Notes under the pieces: model-generated | What the model was told of the DNA's origin: nothing | The model's database searches: none | What the model saw: the letters and a program-made list of their open reading frames with translations, nothing else | Part shown: in pieces, positions 8,384 through 17,870 of the stretch | Layout: every line of letters starts with the position of its first letter | Position numbering within the stretch: the first letter of the stretch is position 1 | Position numbers and translations under genes: made by a program | Assembly (NCBI GenBank): GCA_029777335.1 | Contig: JAKOSN010000049.1 | Coordinates: 1 to 43,528 of the forward strand | From: Planctomycetota bacterium | Lineage (GTDB): Bacteria > Planctomycetota > Planctomycetia > Gemmatales > Gemmataceae | Length of the DNA stretch: 43,528 nt | Direction: 5' to 3'

Positions 8384-11104
8384 ATGGCGATGAGCAGCCT
8401 GAATCTCATTGAGTCTCTGCGCGAGTATCGCCTGCTGGAAGATTCCCAGATCCGGGAAATTCAGACGATGACCGCGGGGACTCACGATGTTGCCAAGCTG
8501 ACCCAGCAGTTGGAGCAGCGCGGGTTGCTGACTCGCTTCCAGCTTGAGTACCTCGAACAAGGGAAGGCCAGCGACCTGATCCTCGGGCCCTATGTGTTGC
8601 TCGAACGGATCGGGGAAGGCGGAATGGGCCAGGTGTACAAGGCGTATCACCGCGTCCTCAAATCGGTGCGCGCCATCAAGATCATTCGACCCGACTGCCT
8701 GACGAGCAAGCTAGCGATCGAACGCTTTTACCGCGAAATCCAGGCGGTCTCTCGCCTCAACCATCCCAACATCGTCATGGCCCACGACGCGGGCCAGCAC
8801 GACGACACCCACTACTTTGTCATGGAATACGCGCCGGGGAAGGACCTCGGCCGCATCGTCAAGGAACGGGGGCGTTTGCCGGTGGGCGAAGCGACCGAGT
8901 ACATTCGCCAGGCTGCCCTCGGCTTGCAACACGCGTATGAACGCGGGTTAGTCCATCGCGACATCAAGCCCTCGAACTTGCTGGTGAGCAGCGAGGACGG
9001 CAAGGTCAAGATCCTCGACATGGGCCTGGCCCGACTGCGCGAAACCACGGTCAGTCCCGGCGATGGCAACGAGCCTCTCACCCCGACCGGCGCGGTCATG
9101 GGTACTCCGGACTTCATGGCCCCGGAACAGGCCGAGGATTCACGCCGCGTCGATATCCGGGCCGATATCTACTCCCTGGGGTGCACCCTCTACCAACTGC
9201 TGACTGCCCAGCTCCCCTTTGCCGGGGGATCGTTGGTGGAAAAACTGATCCGCCATCGCATGGATCACCCGACCCCCATCAACCAGTATCGCCCCGATGT
9301 TCCCACCGAGTTGATGGCCATTGTCGACCGGATGATGGCCAAGGACCCCGCCGATCGCTACCAGACGCCGATCGAGGTGGCGGAAGCACTGACGCCGTTC
9401 GCAAAAGCATCCGGACTCCACAAGACGCTGGCGGGCGCCTCGCTAGGAGGCAAGCCATCGGTCAGCCCGGACGCGGAAAGCCAGAGTTCCATCCCGGATA
9501 CGATGGTCGGCGCTTCCATGCATCCCGACCGACTGGCCGCCTCGCTGCTGGATCGCAGTCTCACCCCCAAAAGCGACCACACAGAAATGGTAGACGCGAG
9601 TCGCCATCATGCTCCCACGCATAGTGGCGCGACTTACATTCCGCCGCAAACACCAGCTCCCCGCGCCGCCTTCCCTCCCTTGCCGCAGAAACCGCCGCGG
9701 TCTCCACTGGTGCTGATCGGCCTGATAGTTCTGATGATCACGGGAGGAGTCGCCGGCGCCATCCTGGTCCGGAAATTCCTTCTGACCCCAACACCCGTCG
9801 CCAGCGGCACCACCTCCACCGGCACCGAAGCGACCGGCACCCAGGCAACGCGCCCGACGGAAGTCACCTCCCCACGCGAAACCACCGGCCAGAAGGTTCC
9901 CCCCAAGGCGACCTATTACCCTGCCCTCGCTCGCACCGCCCAGGGTGAAACCGCCGAGGTCCGCCCGGCGCCCGCGTTCACCATGCCCGATCGTCCGATG
10001 GACTGGGAACGCCTCGAACAGGTGTGTACCTTCCCCGCGCGGCCTGCGGTTCGGAACGCGGTGTTCTCGGGCGATGGCAGTCGAGTCGCTCTCAACCTGG
10101 GCGAAACCATTGCCCTGCGTGGAACGGAGAAAGGCGACATCCTTCATACCATCACCGTCCGCTCCGCGGTGATCTCTCTCCCGGGCGATGTGCGCACCGC
10201 CGGGGTGTTGACCGTCTCGGCCGATGGCAAGGCCGTTCTCTTCGCCACTCTCACCAAGGCGAACGACGCCAAGATCGACATGGGGTTCAACCGGGCTCAG
10301 GAATTCGATGCCCTCGTCCTCTGGCGCGAGGATGTGGAGCAACCCTCGTTGATGTACGGCGACGCGATCAACACCACTCCGGTCGTCCCCAGTTCACACT
10401 CCCTGGCGTTTACCACGCGCGAGGCCAAGGCTGCCCTGGCTGGACGCCCCCGCATGATCACCGTTCATGACCTCGTTTCCGGCAAGACAATCGGCTCGAT
10501 CGACATTCGCGACGCCGACGATTGTGTGGTCTGTTCCCGCGATGGCGAACTGGCGATCGTCGGCGGCACCAACAAGCTGGTCACCCTCTGCCAGCTCACG
10601 CGCACCGGGGGCGTGCCCGCCCTGCAGTTCGAGGGCCATGGGGGATTTATCTACGCCCTGGCCTTTGCCGCCAATAGCAAACGCATCCTCTCTGGCGGCT
10701 CGGATGGCCAGTTGATCGCCTGGGACCCCTCGCTCAGCAAGGCTCAGCCAGGAGGGAAGGGACCAACTCCGATCAAGGAATCGTTGTGGAACAAGAAGAA
10801 CTGGCACACGGGTTCGGTTCGCTGCATCGCCTGCACGCCGCGCCTCGACGAGGATCTCTTTCTGACCGGCGGGCACGATGGGACGGTGTGCCTGGGTGAC
10901 GGCAAAACCGGCGAGAAAATCTGGTCGCAACAGGTGGGTGAGGAAAAGATCATCGCAGTCAGTTTCAGCAAGGATGGCGCCACGGGCTACTTCTGCACGG
11001 AGTCACGGCTGGGAAGGCTCATCCTCAAACCGCGTCCGCTCACCAGCGTGAAGACAGATTCGGGACTTTCGAACTCTCCGGTCCAGGGCAAGAAGTACCA
11101 GTGA
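8384..11104 (+). CDS. transmembrane Ser/Thr protein kinase with WD40-like C-terminal domain
   Basis: A 906-aa protein. Residues 1-66 are a helical region found before kinases in Gemmata-type planctomycetes. Residues about 70-340 are a Hanks-type kinase: GEGGMG P-loop (77-82), Lys in AIKII (99), HRDIKPSN catalytic loop, and GTPDFMAPEQ with APE motif. The metal-binding DFG is DMG here (ILDMGLAR). A hydrophobic membrane segment sits near 441-463 (LVLIGLIVLMITGG), after a Pro/Ser-rich linker. The rest, about 545-900, resembles a WD40 propeller (for example LSGGSDGQLIAWDP and LTGGHDGTVCLGD). This places the propeller outside the cytoplasm as a likely sensor or docking domain. ATG 8384 follows GGAG at 8371-8374. 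Confidence 0.88.
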   Translation: MAMSSLNLIESLREYRLLEDSQIREIQTMTAGTHDVAKLTQQLEQRGLLTRFQLEYLEQGKASDLILGPYVLLERIGEGGMGQVYKAYHRVLKSVRAIKIIRPDCLTSKLAIERFYREIQAVSRLNHPNIVMAHDAGQHDDTHYFVMEYAPGKDLGRIVKERGRLPVGEATEYIRQAALGLQHAYERGLVHRDIKPSNLLVSSEDGKVKILDMGLARLRETTVSPGDGNEPLTPTGAVMGTPDFMAPEQAEDSRRVDIRADIYSLGCTLYQLLTAQLPFAGGSLVEKLIRHRMDHPTPINQYRPDVPTELMAIVDRMMAKDPADRYQTPIEVAEALTPFAKASGLHKTLAGASLGGKPSVSPDAESQSSIPDTMVGASMHPDRLAASLLDRSLTPKSDHTEMVDASRHHAPTHSGATYIPPQTPAPRAAFPPLPQKPPRSPLVLIGLIVLMITGGVAGAILVRKFLLTPTPVASGTTSTGTEATGTQATRPTEVTSPRETTGQKVPPKATYYPALARTAQGETAEVRPAPAFTMPDRPMDWERLEQVCTFPARPAVRNAVFSGDGSRVALNLGETIALRGTEKGDILHTITVRSAVISLPGDVRTAGVLTVSADGKAVLFATLTKANDAKIDMGFNRAQEFDALVLWREDVEQPSLMYGDAINTTPVVPSSHSLAFTTREAKAALAGRPRMITVHDLVSGKTIGSIDIRDADDCVVCSRDGELAIVGGTNKLVTLCQLTRTGGVPALQFEGHGGFIYALAFAANSKRILSGGSDGQLIAWDPSLSKAQPGGKGPTPIKESLWNKKNWHTGSVRCIACTPRLDEDLFLTGGHDGTVCLGDGKTGEKIWSQQVGEEKIIAVSFSKDGATGYFCTESRLGRLILKPRPLTSVKTDSGLSNSPVQGKKYQ

Positions 11105-11177
11105 CTCCCCCCTATCCTCAGCCATCCCTGCGACCCATCCCCTGCCTTACCCGATCCGGGGCGAGGAATTCTCGTTG

Positions 11178-12788
11178 ATGTTCTGGTGCCGCGCCACTCT
11201 GGCTGGCCTGCTCCTGGTCGTACTGGGGCCTCCGCTCCTGCTTCCACTGGCGATGTTGTTCCAAACGCCCCAGGCCCTTCAAGCGCTGACCGAATCCGCA
11301 CGCCTTCTCGATCTGGCCTGCAACACCGCCCTCGTGGTGGGCGGAACCCTCGCCCTCAGCCTCCCCCTGGGAACTGCTCTCGCCTGGGTTCTCTACCGGA
11401 CCACCCTCCCCTGGGCGCAGCCGCTGCGTTACCTCACCTTCCTCGCGGTGCTCATTCCCCTCCCTCTGGTGACGATCGGGTGGGAAACGGCTCTCCTTGC
11501 GCTGGACCTTCCCCTGAGCCCGCTGAGTCGGGTCATCTGGATTCACACGATCGCCGGTCTGCCCTGGGTGATCCTTCTCACTGGCCTCGGCTTCACCTGG
11601 GTTGAACGGGAACTGGAAGAAGACGCTCTGCTTGCCACCCGTCCCTTCTGGGTGGTCCTGAAGGTTACTCTGCCCCGCTGTCGTGCTGCCCTGCTGGCCA
11701 GTGCTGTCTGGGTCGCGGTGCTAACGGCAACCGAGATCACCGTGACCGATCAATTTCAGGTGCGCACCTTTGCCGAGGAAGTTTACACCCAGATGGTGCG
11801 CCCGGAGAGCACCATGCTCAACCGCGAACTCGATCTGCTCGTGGCGCGGGCGGTGGCGGTCTCTCTCCCGTCCATTTTTCTGACAGGGGTGCTTCTCGTC
11901 TGGGCCGTCCGGCGCTGGCAAGCGCGCATCCCCCCCCTGGAAAGGCGCTCTCCGCCGTGGCGTTTTTCGCTCGGCCGCCATCCTCTCTTCCTCCTGGGTG
12001 CCGTCTGCCTGGTGATCGGTTGCGCGGGCGGTGTGCCGCTCTTCAGCCTCTTCTGGAAGGGGGGCGTCTCCGGCAACCCGGAAACGTGGTCGTGGCTCAC
12101 GCTCCAGCATCAAGGGCGCGTGCTGCTGAAAATCAGCGGGCGAGCACTCGTGGGCAACCTGGGAGTGGCCATTCTGGTTGGCGTGCTCGGCAGCGCACTG
12201 GGACTGGTTGCGTCCTGGCTCGCGGGGGAATCGCTCTGGTTACGGATTCTCACTCTCGGGCTGGCCCTGCTAGGGTGGACCTTGCCTGGCCCTGTCGTCG
12301 GCCTGGGAATGCGTGGGACCATCGCGCTCCTTCGAGATGGTACGGGCTCGCGCTGGCTGGCACAATGGCTCTATTACGGACCGTCCATGGCGCCGATCGT
12401 CTGGGTCCAGGTGGTTCGCCTCTTCCCCTTTGCCGTGGCATTGCTCTGGCCCGTGGTTCGACTGGTCCCTCGGGAGTTGCTGGAGTCGGTTCGCGTGGAC
12501 GGCGGTGGCCCCTTGGCAGAATGGCGCCTGGTGATCTGGCCGCTCACGCGCCGCGTCTGGCTGTGGAGCGTGGTCGCCTTGACCGTGCTCGCCCTGGGCG
12601 AATTGAGCGCGAGCAAACTGGTGAGCACTCCCAACGCCCCCACGTTCGCGGAGCGGATCTTCACGCAAATGCACTACACCATGGGGAATGATCTTGCCGT
12701 GCAGTGCCTGGTCATGCTCGCTCTCGTGGTCGGGTTGGGAGGGATGCTCCTGTTCCTTGGGCATGACCGTTCGCCACTGAATCGCTGA
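11178..12788 (+). CDS. iron-type (FbpB/ThiP-like) ABC transporter permease
   Basis: A 536-aa membrane protein made of two fused BPD-type permease halves of about six helices each. Each half carries an EAA-loop that contacts an ATPase: EDALLATRPFWVVLKVTLP in the first and ESVRVDGGGPLAEWRLVIWP in the second. The fused two-domain architecture is typical of Fe3+ (FbpB) and thiamine (ThiP) importers. ATG 11178 follows GAGGAATT; the preceding in-frame TTG is discounted. No binding protein or ATPase is encoded nearby, so the substrate cannot be assigned and partners must come from elsewhere. Confidence 0.8.
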   Translation: MFWCRATLAGLLLVVLGPPLLLPLAMLFQTPQALQALTESARLLDLACNTALVVGGTLALSLPLGTALAWVLYRTTLPWAQPLRYLTFLAVLIPLPLVTIGWETALLALDLPLSPLSRVIWIHTIAGLPWVILLTGLGFTWVERELEEDALLATRPFWVVLKVTLPRCRAALLASAVWVAVLTATEITVTDQFQVRTFAEEVYTQMVRPESTMLNRELDLLVARAVAVSLPSIFLTGVLLVWAVRRWQARIPPLERRSPPWRFSLGRHPLFLLGAVCLVIGCAGGVPLFSLFWKGGVSGNPETWSWLTLQHQGRVLLKISGRALVGNLGVAILVGVLGSALGLVASWLAGESLWLRILTLGLALLGWTLPGPVVGLGMRGTIALLRDGTGSRWLAQWLYYGPSMAPIVWVQVVRLFPFAVALLWPVVRLVPRELLESVRVDGGGPLAEWRLVIWPLTRRVWLWSVVALTVLALGELSASKLVSTPNAPTFAERIFTQMHYTMGNDLAVQCLVMLALVVGLGGMLLFLGHDRSPLNR

Positions 12789-12802
12789 CCATGCCCTGTC
12801 AC

Positions 12803-14149
12803 TCACTGAGGCACGGTTGTACGCAGGTGGGCCAGCACATGACCCAGGATTGTCACTGCTGTTTCGATCTGCGCTTCGGTGATGCACAACGGAGGACAGA
12901 AGCGGAGCGCCGCCTCTCCGCACCCCAGCAACAGCAACCCCCGGTGAAAAGCGGCTTCCACCACCTGGTCACGCAGGACCGGATCGAATTGGTGGCTCCC
13001 GTCGTCCCGAATCAGATCCATTGCCACCATCAACCCCAGCCCGCGTACATCGCCAACGACCGGGAAACGCTGTTTGAGACGGAGCAACCCTTCCTTGAGT
13101 TGCACCCCGCGTTCGGCAGCATTCACCATGTAGCCCGCTTCCAGCAGATCGAGCGTTGCCAGGGCGGCGCGACAGCTCACCGGATTTCCGCCAAAGGTAC
13201 TGGCGTGACTGCCCGGCGGCCAGTCCATCACATCATCGCGCGCGATGATGGCTCCCAGCGGCATCCCGCTGGCAATCCCCTTGGCCAGACAGAGGATATC
13301 CGCCTCGACCTCCCAGTGCTCGCAGGCGAACATCTTCCCCGTTCGCCCCATCCCGGTCTGAACCTCATCGAGGACAAGAAGGATATGATAACGATCACAT
13401 AGTTCACGCAGGGCCTGGAGAAAGCCGGCGGGCGGAACGTGATAGCCGCCCTCGCCCTGAATCGGCTCGACAAAGATGGCCGCAACTTCTTCCGGCGGAG
13501 CCACACGCTTGAAGAGCGTTTCCTCGATCTGTTGCACACAGACGCAGGTCGCGTGCGGTAAGGCACAGGTTGTGCAGCCACGCGGATAGGCGGTGTGGTG
13601 GATATCGGGCACCAGCGGAGAGAAGCCGCGCCGATGCACCAGCTTGGACCCCGACAGCGACATCGCGCCATAGGTGCGGCCGTGAAACGCTCCAAAGAAC
13701 GCAATGGCGCGCGAGCGCCCCGTGTGCCAGCGGGCCAGTTTCAGCGCTGCCTCCAGCGCCTCGGCGCCGGAATTGGTGAAGAAGACGCGCCGCGGCAGTT
13801 TTTTCGACCCGAGTTCACACAGCCGCTGCGCCAGATCGATCTGGGGCTGATAGTAGAAATCGGTCCCGGACATGTGCACCAACCGGGCCGCTTGATCCTG
13901 GATGGCGGCGACCACATGGGGATGACAGTGGCCTGTCGCCGTCACCGCGATTCCGGCGGTGCAATCGAGAAAGAGGTTGCCATCGACGTCCTCGATGACC
14001 GCTCCGCTCCCCCGCGCCACCACCAACGGATAGATGCGCGTGTACGACGGCGACATGTACTTTTCATCGCGCGCCAGCAAGGCCTGGGCGCGCGGCCCGG
14101 GAAGCGGCGTTTGCAGTCGTGGAACGCTAACCTCGTCGAAGAGCCACAT
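12803..14149 (-). CDS. class III PLP-dependent aminotransferase
   Basis: A 448-aa fold-type I aminotransferase of the acetylornithine/ornithine/GABA/lysine group. Visible are the NSGAEALEAALKLAR cofactor loop, GAFHGRTYG, VEPIQGEGGY, VLDEVQTGMGRTG (Asp of DEVQ binds the pyridine nitrogen) and the Schiff-base Lys in LAKGIASGMP. An unusual Cys-rich insert, CTTCALPHATCVC, follows the AYPRG segment. ATG 14149 has GGGAGGAAAGC directly upstream. It is followed on the same strand by the adjacent aldehyde dehydrogenase gene (37-bp gap, dehydrogenase first). The pair would convert an omega-amino acid to a semialdehyde and then an acid. Lysine, ornithine or GABA are the likely substrates; I cannot choose between them. 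Confidence 0.85.
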   Translation of the reverse strand: MWLFDEVSVPRLQTPLPGPRAQALLARDEKYMSPSYTRIYPLVVARGSGAVIEDVDGNLFLDCTAGIAVTATGHCHPHVVAAIQDQAARLVHMSGTDFYYQPQIDLAQRLCELGSKKLPRRVFFTNSGAEALEAALKLARWHTGRSRAIAFFGAFHGRTYGAMSLSGSKLVHRRGFSPLVPDIHHTAYPRGCTTCALPHATCVCVQQIEETLFKRVAPPEEVAAIFVEPIQGEGGYHVPPAGFLQALRELCDRYHILLVLDEVQTGMGRTGKMFACEHWEVEADILCLAKGIASGMPLGAIIARDDVMDWPPGSHASTFGGNPVSCRAALATLDLLEAGYMVNAAERGVQLKEGLLRLKQRFPVVGDVRGLGLMVAMDLIRDDGSHQFDPVLRDQVVEAAFHRGLLLLGCGEAALRFCPPLCITEAQIETAVTILGHVLAHLRTTVPQ

Positions 14150-14186
14150 GCTTTCCTCCCTCGGCAAGCGCACACCCTGGCCAGTC

Positions 14187-15695
14187 TCACGCCTCCAGCT
14201 GCGTGGTCAACCCCTGGGCCATCTTCACTTCCGTGCCATGATTGACTGTCCACGCCGTCTTGTGCGTTACGGTTTCGATCAACCCCGCCGCCGACGGATG
14301 GCCGTTGCCGCTCTTCTTCACCCCACCAAAAGGCAAATGCACCTCCGCCCCGATACAGGGAAGGTTTACATACCCCATCCCATACTCGCACTCCTCGCGG
14401 AACAGCCGCATGGTGCGATAACTCTCGGTGATGACCGCCATCGACAACCCGTAGGGGGTATCGTTGTAGATCTGAATGGCGTGTTCGTTATCCCGAAAGG
14501 GTATGATCGCCACGTGCGGGCCGAAGACCTCTTCCCGAATGCAACGCACTCCCGGGCGATGCTCGACTCGATAAATAAACGGCGCAAGGTAGCACCCCCG
14601 CGCGTGCTCCCCGCTGGTCAGAGGACTGCCGTCGAGCAGAACCTCCGCGCCCTCCTCGCGTGCCAGCTGATTATAGCGCAGTACCTTCTCGACCGCGGCA
14701 CGATGGATGACCGGTCCAGTGAAGTTGCCGGCATCGAGCGGACTGCCAATGCGTAATCGCTTCGCGCCGTCGAGATATTTCTGTACAAACGCCTCCACCA
14801 GCCGATCGTGCACCAGAATGCGCGAGGCCGACACACAGCGCTGCCCGCTCGTCTTGAAGGCGCTGATGAGCGCGGAGGTAACCGCCAGGTCCAGCCGGGC
14901 GTCCTCACAGACAATAACCGCACTCTTGCTCCCCATCTCGCAGGCAACGATGCGATCATAATGCTCGGCAGAGAGCTGCTGGATGCGATGCCCCACCTCG
15001 TAGGACCCGGTGAAGAGGACAACGTTGACGTCGGGATTGCGCACCAGCGCCTCGCCGGCCTCGGCCTCGCCGTGGACGAGGTTCACCACTCCTCCCGGGA
15101 AGCCCGCTTCCAGAAAGAGCTCGATCAACCGTTGCCCGATGAGCGGGGTATCCTCGGAGGGCTTGAAGACGACCGTGTTCCCTTCGAGCAAACTGGGACA
15201 GAGCATCCACAGCGGCACGGCGAAGGGGAAGTTCCAGGGGGTGATGACCGCCACCACTCCCCAGGGTTTGCGGCGCACGGAGGCATCTTTCTCCGCGATC
15301 TCGGAGGCAACAATCTCCCCACAGGGCATGCGTCCAGTCCCGAAGACGTACTGGATCATGTGCAGCCCCTCGATGACCTCGGCACGGCACTCGGTGAGGA
15401 CCTTGCCGCACTCCTGGGCCATGAGACGCGCCAGGTTCTCGGTTTCGCGTTTGATGAGTTGCGCGAGATTGTCGAAGAGTTCGGCGCGATGGATGCGGCT
15501 GGTTCGCCGCCACGAGGGATAGGCGGACCGTGCCGCGGCCACCGCCTCGTTCGCTTCCCTGGCGCTCGCCTGAGGAAAGACACCAAGAACCTCGTCGAGC
15601 TGGGCCGGGTTGCGGCTTTCGAACTGAGCGCCGGCAGGACCAAGCCAGTGACCGCCAATGAAATGCCTACCAACGAGGGGAGGAACTGTGGCCAT
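14187..15695 (-). CDS. aldehyde dehydrogenase (ALDH superfamily)
   Basis: A 502-aa NAD(P)-dependent aldehyde dehydrogenase. Key elements are VITPWNFPFAVP and VFKPSEDTP (cofactor), FTGSYEVG (Rossmann turn), the general-base Glu in CEMGSKSA, the nucleophile Cys287 in SGQRCVSAS and EVFGPHVAI. ATG 15695 is preceded by GGAG at suitable spacing and opens a normal family N-terminus; the longer frame adds 22 unlikely residues. It precedes the class III aminotransferase in what is probably a two-gene operon for amino-acid catabolism, oxidising the semialdehyde made by its partner. The specific aldehyde is not evident. Confidence 0.88.
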   Translation of the reverse strand: MATVPPLVGRHFIGGHWLGPAGAQFESRNPAQLDEVLGVFPQASAREANEAVAAARSAYPSWRRTSRIHRAELFDNLAQLIKRETENLARLMAQECGKVLTECRAEVIEGLHMIQYVFGTGRMPCGEIVASEIAEKDASVRRKPWGVVAVITPWNFPFAVPLWMLCPSLLEGNTVVFKPSEDTPLIGQRLIELFLEAGFPGGVVNLVHGEAEAGEALVRNPDVNVVLFTGSYEVGHRIQQLSAEHYDRIVACEMGSKSAVIVCEDARLDLAVTSALISAFKTSGQRCVSASRILVHDRLVEAFVQKYLDGAKRLRIGSPLDAGNFTGPVIHRAAVEKVLRYNQLAREEGAEVLLDGSPLTSGEHARGCYLAPFIYRVEHRPGVRCIREEVFGPHVAIIPFRDNEHAIQIYNDTPYGLSMAVITESYRTMRLFREECEYGMGYVNLPCIGAEVHLPFGGVKKSGNGHPSAAGLIETVTHKTAWTVNHGTEVKMAQGLTTQLEA

Positions 15696-16154
15696 GCTGC
15701 GTCTCCGTGCAAGAAGAGCGACCGTTCCCAGGGCCAACCAGAGGGGAGCCTCTGCTATCATACTGTCAAGGGCCAGGGCGCCACAATGCGAAGGAAGGCA
15801 GCTGCTCGGCCCATTTCATCCCTTCCCTCGCGCTGACCGGCAGAATGCGCCGAGACGACACCTCCTGGGTTCTTTTCTGGCACCCCCTCCAGAACTCACA
15901 GGGCGCACAACCTTCACGACAGGACAATTTTAACGGACCTGTCAACTTTACCAGATGCGGACAACAAAACCTGTCGTCGTGGAGAAATCCACTATTGCAA
16001 GCTGTCTGGACGCCAGTAGGCTTGAAGTGTGGGGTGCTAACACCCGTGCCTGCATGGGCGCAGATTGAGGGGTTAGTGGTGCGCTCCAGTGTTGGTCCTG
16101 GAGCTGTAGCAAGGCGAGTCTTTACCCACATCCTAACGGAGGAGAGAAGCTACC
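15696..16154. other. 459-bp divergent intergenic region
   Basis: This gap separates the ALDH operon (minus) from the YTV protein gene (plus), so promoters for both should lie here. The hexamer CCTGTC and its complement GACAGG recur: GACAGG at 15918-15923, CCTGTC at 15938-15943 and another CCTGTC about 24 bp later. This could be an operator but is short. The open frames here do not look like genes. The GGAGGAGAG before 16155 is the ribosome site of the YTV gene. Confidence 0.4.
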
Positions 16155-17213
16155 ATGAAACCCTACCAGGGGGCCATTTCGCTCTGCGCGCTGGCCGTGG
16201 TCGCCGCCCTGGCCACCCCGTCGCAGGCGGCCTGGAACAATGTATTCCAGGTGTGCTGTAACTCGTGCCGGGGCTCCAGTTCCGCCTCGGCTTATCAGTC
16301 CTACTATGAGGCGCCAGCGCCGACGTCGGCCTGTCCCCCACCCTGTCCCCAGACAACTTGTTGTACCACGCAGTATGTGCAGCGCAGTTACTATCAGCCC
16401 GTCACTACTTATGAACGCCGGTCGTATTATGAGCCCGTCACCACCTATCGCACCAGTTACTACTGGGAGCCGGTGACCAGCTATCGCTACAGCTGCTACT
16501 ACGATCCCTGCACCTGCTCGTACCAGCAAGTGGCGACCCCGACCACCAGTTACCGATTGCGTTCGCAGTGCTGCCCAGTGACCAGTTACCTGCAACGTTG
16601 CCAGATGGTCCCGGTGACCAAGTATCAACAATCGTTCTATTACGAGCCAGTCACCACCTGCACCAGTTCCAACGGCAGCCCCGCTCCCGTGACAACGGCG
16701 CCGCAGGGCGCGGTGGGCGAGCAAACGGCTCCGCAACAACCAGCGCCTCCGAGCCAGCAAGGCGGCGTTGGCGAACAGCGCGATTATGGCAATCCGCAAT
16801 CCAACGGCAGCAACCGTTACTATCCGCGGGAAACTCCTCCGCCGCCGATGGCGAAGGAGAACAAATTTACCCAGCCCCAGCGCATTACACCGCAGGCGCC
16901 GCGTTCGCCGGCGACCACTCCGCCCAGCGTGCGGATTGATCGCATTGTGGCGTTGCCTTCTTACAATCTCGAAGGCCAGGTGATTCGCGCTGACCGGGTG
17001 CCCGATCGCCGCGCCGAGGTCCTCCTCGTAAGTGCCACCGAGGACGGCGTGCAAAAGAATATCCGGGCCGACGAGCAGGGGCAGTTTAAATCGACCGTTG
17101 CGCCCGGCAAGTGGTTGGTCTACACACGTGATGAGCGCGGTCGCCCTGTCTTCCAGGCTCAGGTCGACATTAACGGGCGCGAAACCCGACAGATGATTCT
17201 CACCAGCCGTTGA
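16155..17213 (+). CDS. secreted YTV-repeat planctomycete envelope protein
   Basis: A 352-aa exported protein. Residues 1-26 are a signal peptide (ends TPSQAA). Residues about 76-170 hold tandem repeats built on SYYEPVTTY / SYYWEPVTSY, rich in Tyr and Cys. These match the planctomycete YTV repeat, which is known from proteins of the planctomycete cell envelope. A Pro/Gln-rich linker follows, then a C-terminal beta-sandwich-like domain (from about 267, with LEGQVIRADRVPDRRAEV and GKWLVYTRD) resembling carboxypeptidase-regulatory or Ig-like modules. The many Cys residues suggest disulphide cross-linking. GGAGGAGAG precedes ATG 16155. A strong bidirectional terminator follows. Confidence 0.85.
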   Translation: MKPYQGAISLCALAVVAALATPSQAAWNNVFQVCCNSCRGSSSASAYQSYYEAPAPTSACPPPCPQTTCCTTQYVQRSYYQPVTTYERRSYYEPVTTYRTSYYWEPVTSYRYSCYYDPCTCSYQQVATPTTSYRLRSQCCPVTSYLQRCQMVPVTKYQQSFYYEPVTTCTSSNGSPAPVTTAPQGAVGEQTAPQQPAPPSQQGGVGEQRDYGNPQSNGSNRYYPRETPPPPMAKENKFTQPQRITPQAPRSPATTPPSVRIDRIVALPSYNLEGQVIRADRVPDRRAEVLLVSATEDGVQKNIRADEQGQFKSTVAPGKWLVYTRDERGRPVFQAQVDINGRETRQMILTSR

Positions 17214-17232
17214 GTTTCCCTAACTCACGAGC

Positions 17233-17277
17233 GAAGCCGACCGTGGCGATCTTCCTTCGATCGCTGCGGTCGGCTTC
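17233..17277. terminator. bidirectional terminator, YTV gene / peroxiredoxin gene
   Basis: Bases 17233-17243 pair perfectly with 17267-17277. The stem continues inward with two G-U pairs and GCGATC/GATCGC, giving about 19 bp around a 7-nt loop. The flanks are TTCTTGATCTTT on the plus side. It sits between convergent genes and should serve both. Confidence 0.75.
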
Positions 17278-17300
17278 TTGATCTTTCCGGTCGAGCAGCC

Positions 17301-17870
17301 TCAATCCTTCAATTCGGTCTTGATGTACTCCAGCACCTCGGCCGCGTGTTTTGGGGGGTCAACCTTGGTGTAGATCTTGCGCACAATGCCCTGCTTGTCG
17401 ATGACGAAGGTGACGCGTGACGCCACTCCGCGCTGGGCATTCAGCACCCCGTAGGCGCCGGTGACCTTCTTCTCCGAATCGGCGAAGAGCGGGAAGTTCA
17501 GCTTTTCCTTGTCGGTGAATTGCTTCTGTGCGCTGACATTGTCCGTGCTGATGCCGATGACCACCGTGTTGGCACCAACAAACCCCTTGATGTTATCGCG
17601 AAACGCGCAGGACTCCTTGGTGCACCCCGGCGTCATCGCCTTGGGATAGAAGAACAGAACGACGTTCTTGCCCTTGAGATCCTTGAGCGAAAGCGTGGTG
17701 GCATCTTTTTTCCCAGGGAGAACGGATTCGATCAGCGTGGCCGGGAGTTCGATGTTGGGCGCTGGTTTGCCAACCTGAACCTTGGCTTCCTTGTCGGCTG
17801 CGAGCGACCAGGTGGTCAACACCGCGACAGCGAGGGCAGCGCACAGCTTGGTGAGGGTGGGGTAGCGCAT
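17301..17870 (-). CDS. exported Bcp-type peroxiredoxin
   Basis: A 189-aa thiol peroxidase of the AhpC/TSA-Bcp family. An N-terminal signal peptide is present ([18 protein letters not shown]), so it should act outside the cytoplasm. The active site is [14 protein letters not shown], with the peroxidatic Cys in PGCT and a likely resolving Cys five residues later, as in Bcp proteins. The region VVLFFYPKA before it and [13 protein letters not shown] after it are typical. ATG 17870 is preceded by AAGGAGA; the longer frame adds 33 unsupported residues. It lies divergent to aconitase and convergent to the YTV gene. Most family members reduce hydroperoxides with thioredoxin; the reductant here is unknown. 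Confidence 0.88.
   Translation of the reverse strand: MRYPTLTKLCAALAVAVLTTWSLAADKEAKVQVGKPAPNIELPATLIESVLPGKKDATTLSLKDLKGKNVVLFFYPKAMTPGCTKESCAFRDNIKGFVGANTVVIGISTDNVSAQKQFTDKEKLNFPLFADSEKKVTGAYGVLNAQRGVASRVTFVIDKQGIVRKIYTKVDPPKHAAEVLEYIKTELKD

Noticed and set aside
15918..15975. CCTGTC/GACAGG operator between ALDH and YTV genes
   Set aside because: Three 6-bp matches are too short and unevenly spaced to claim a binding site; listed only in the intergenic note.
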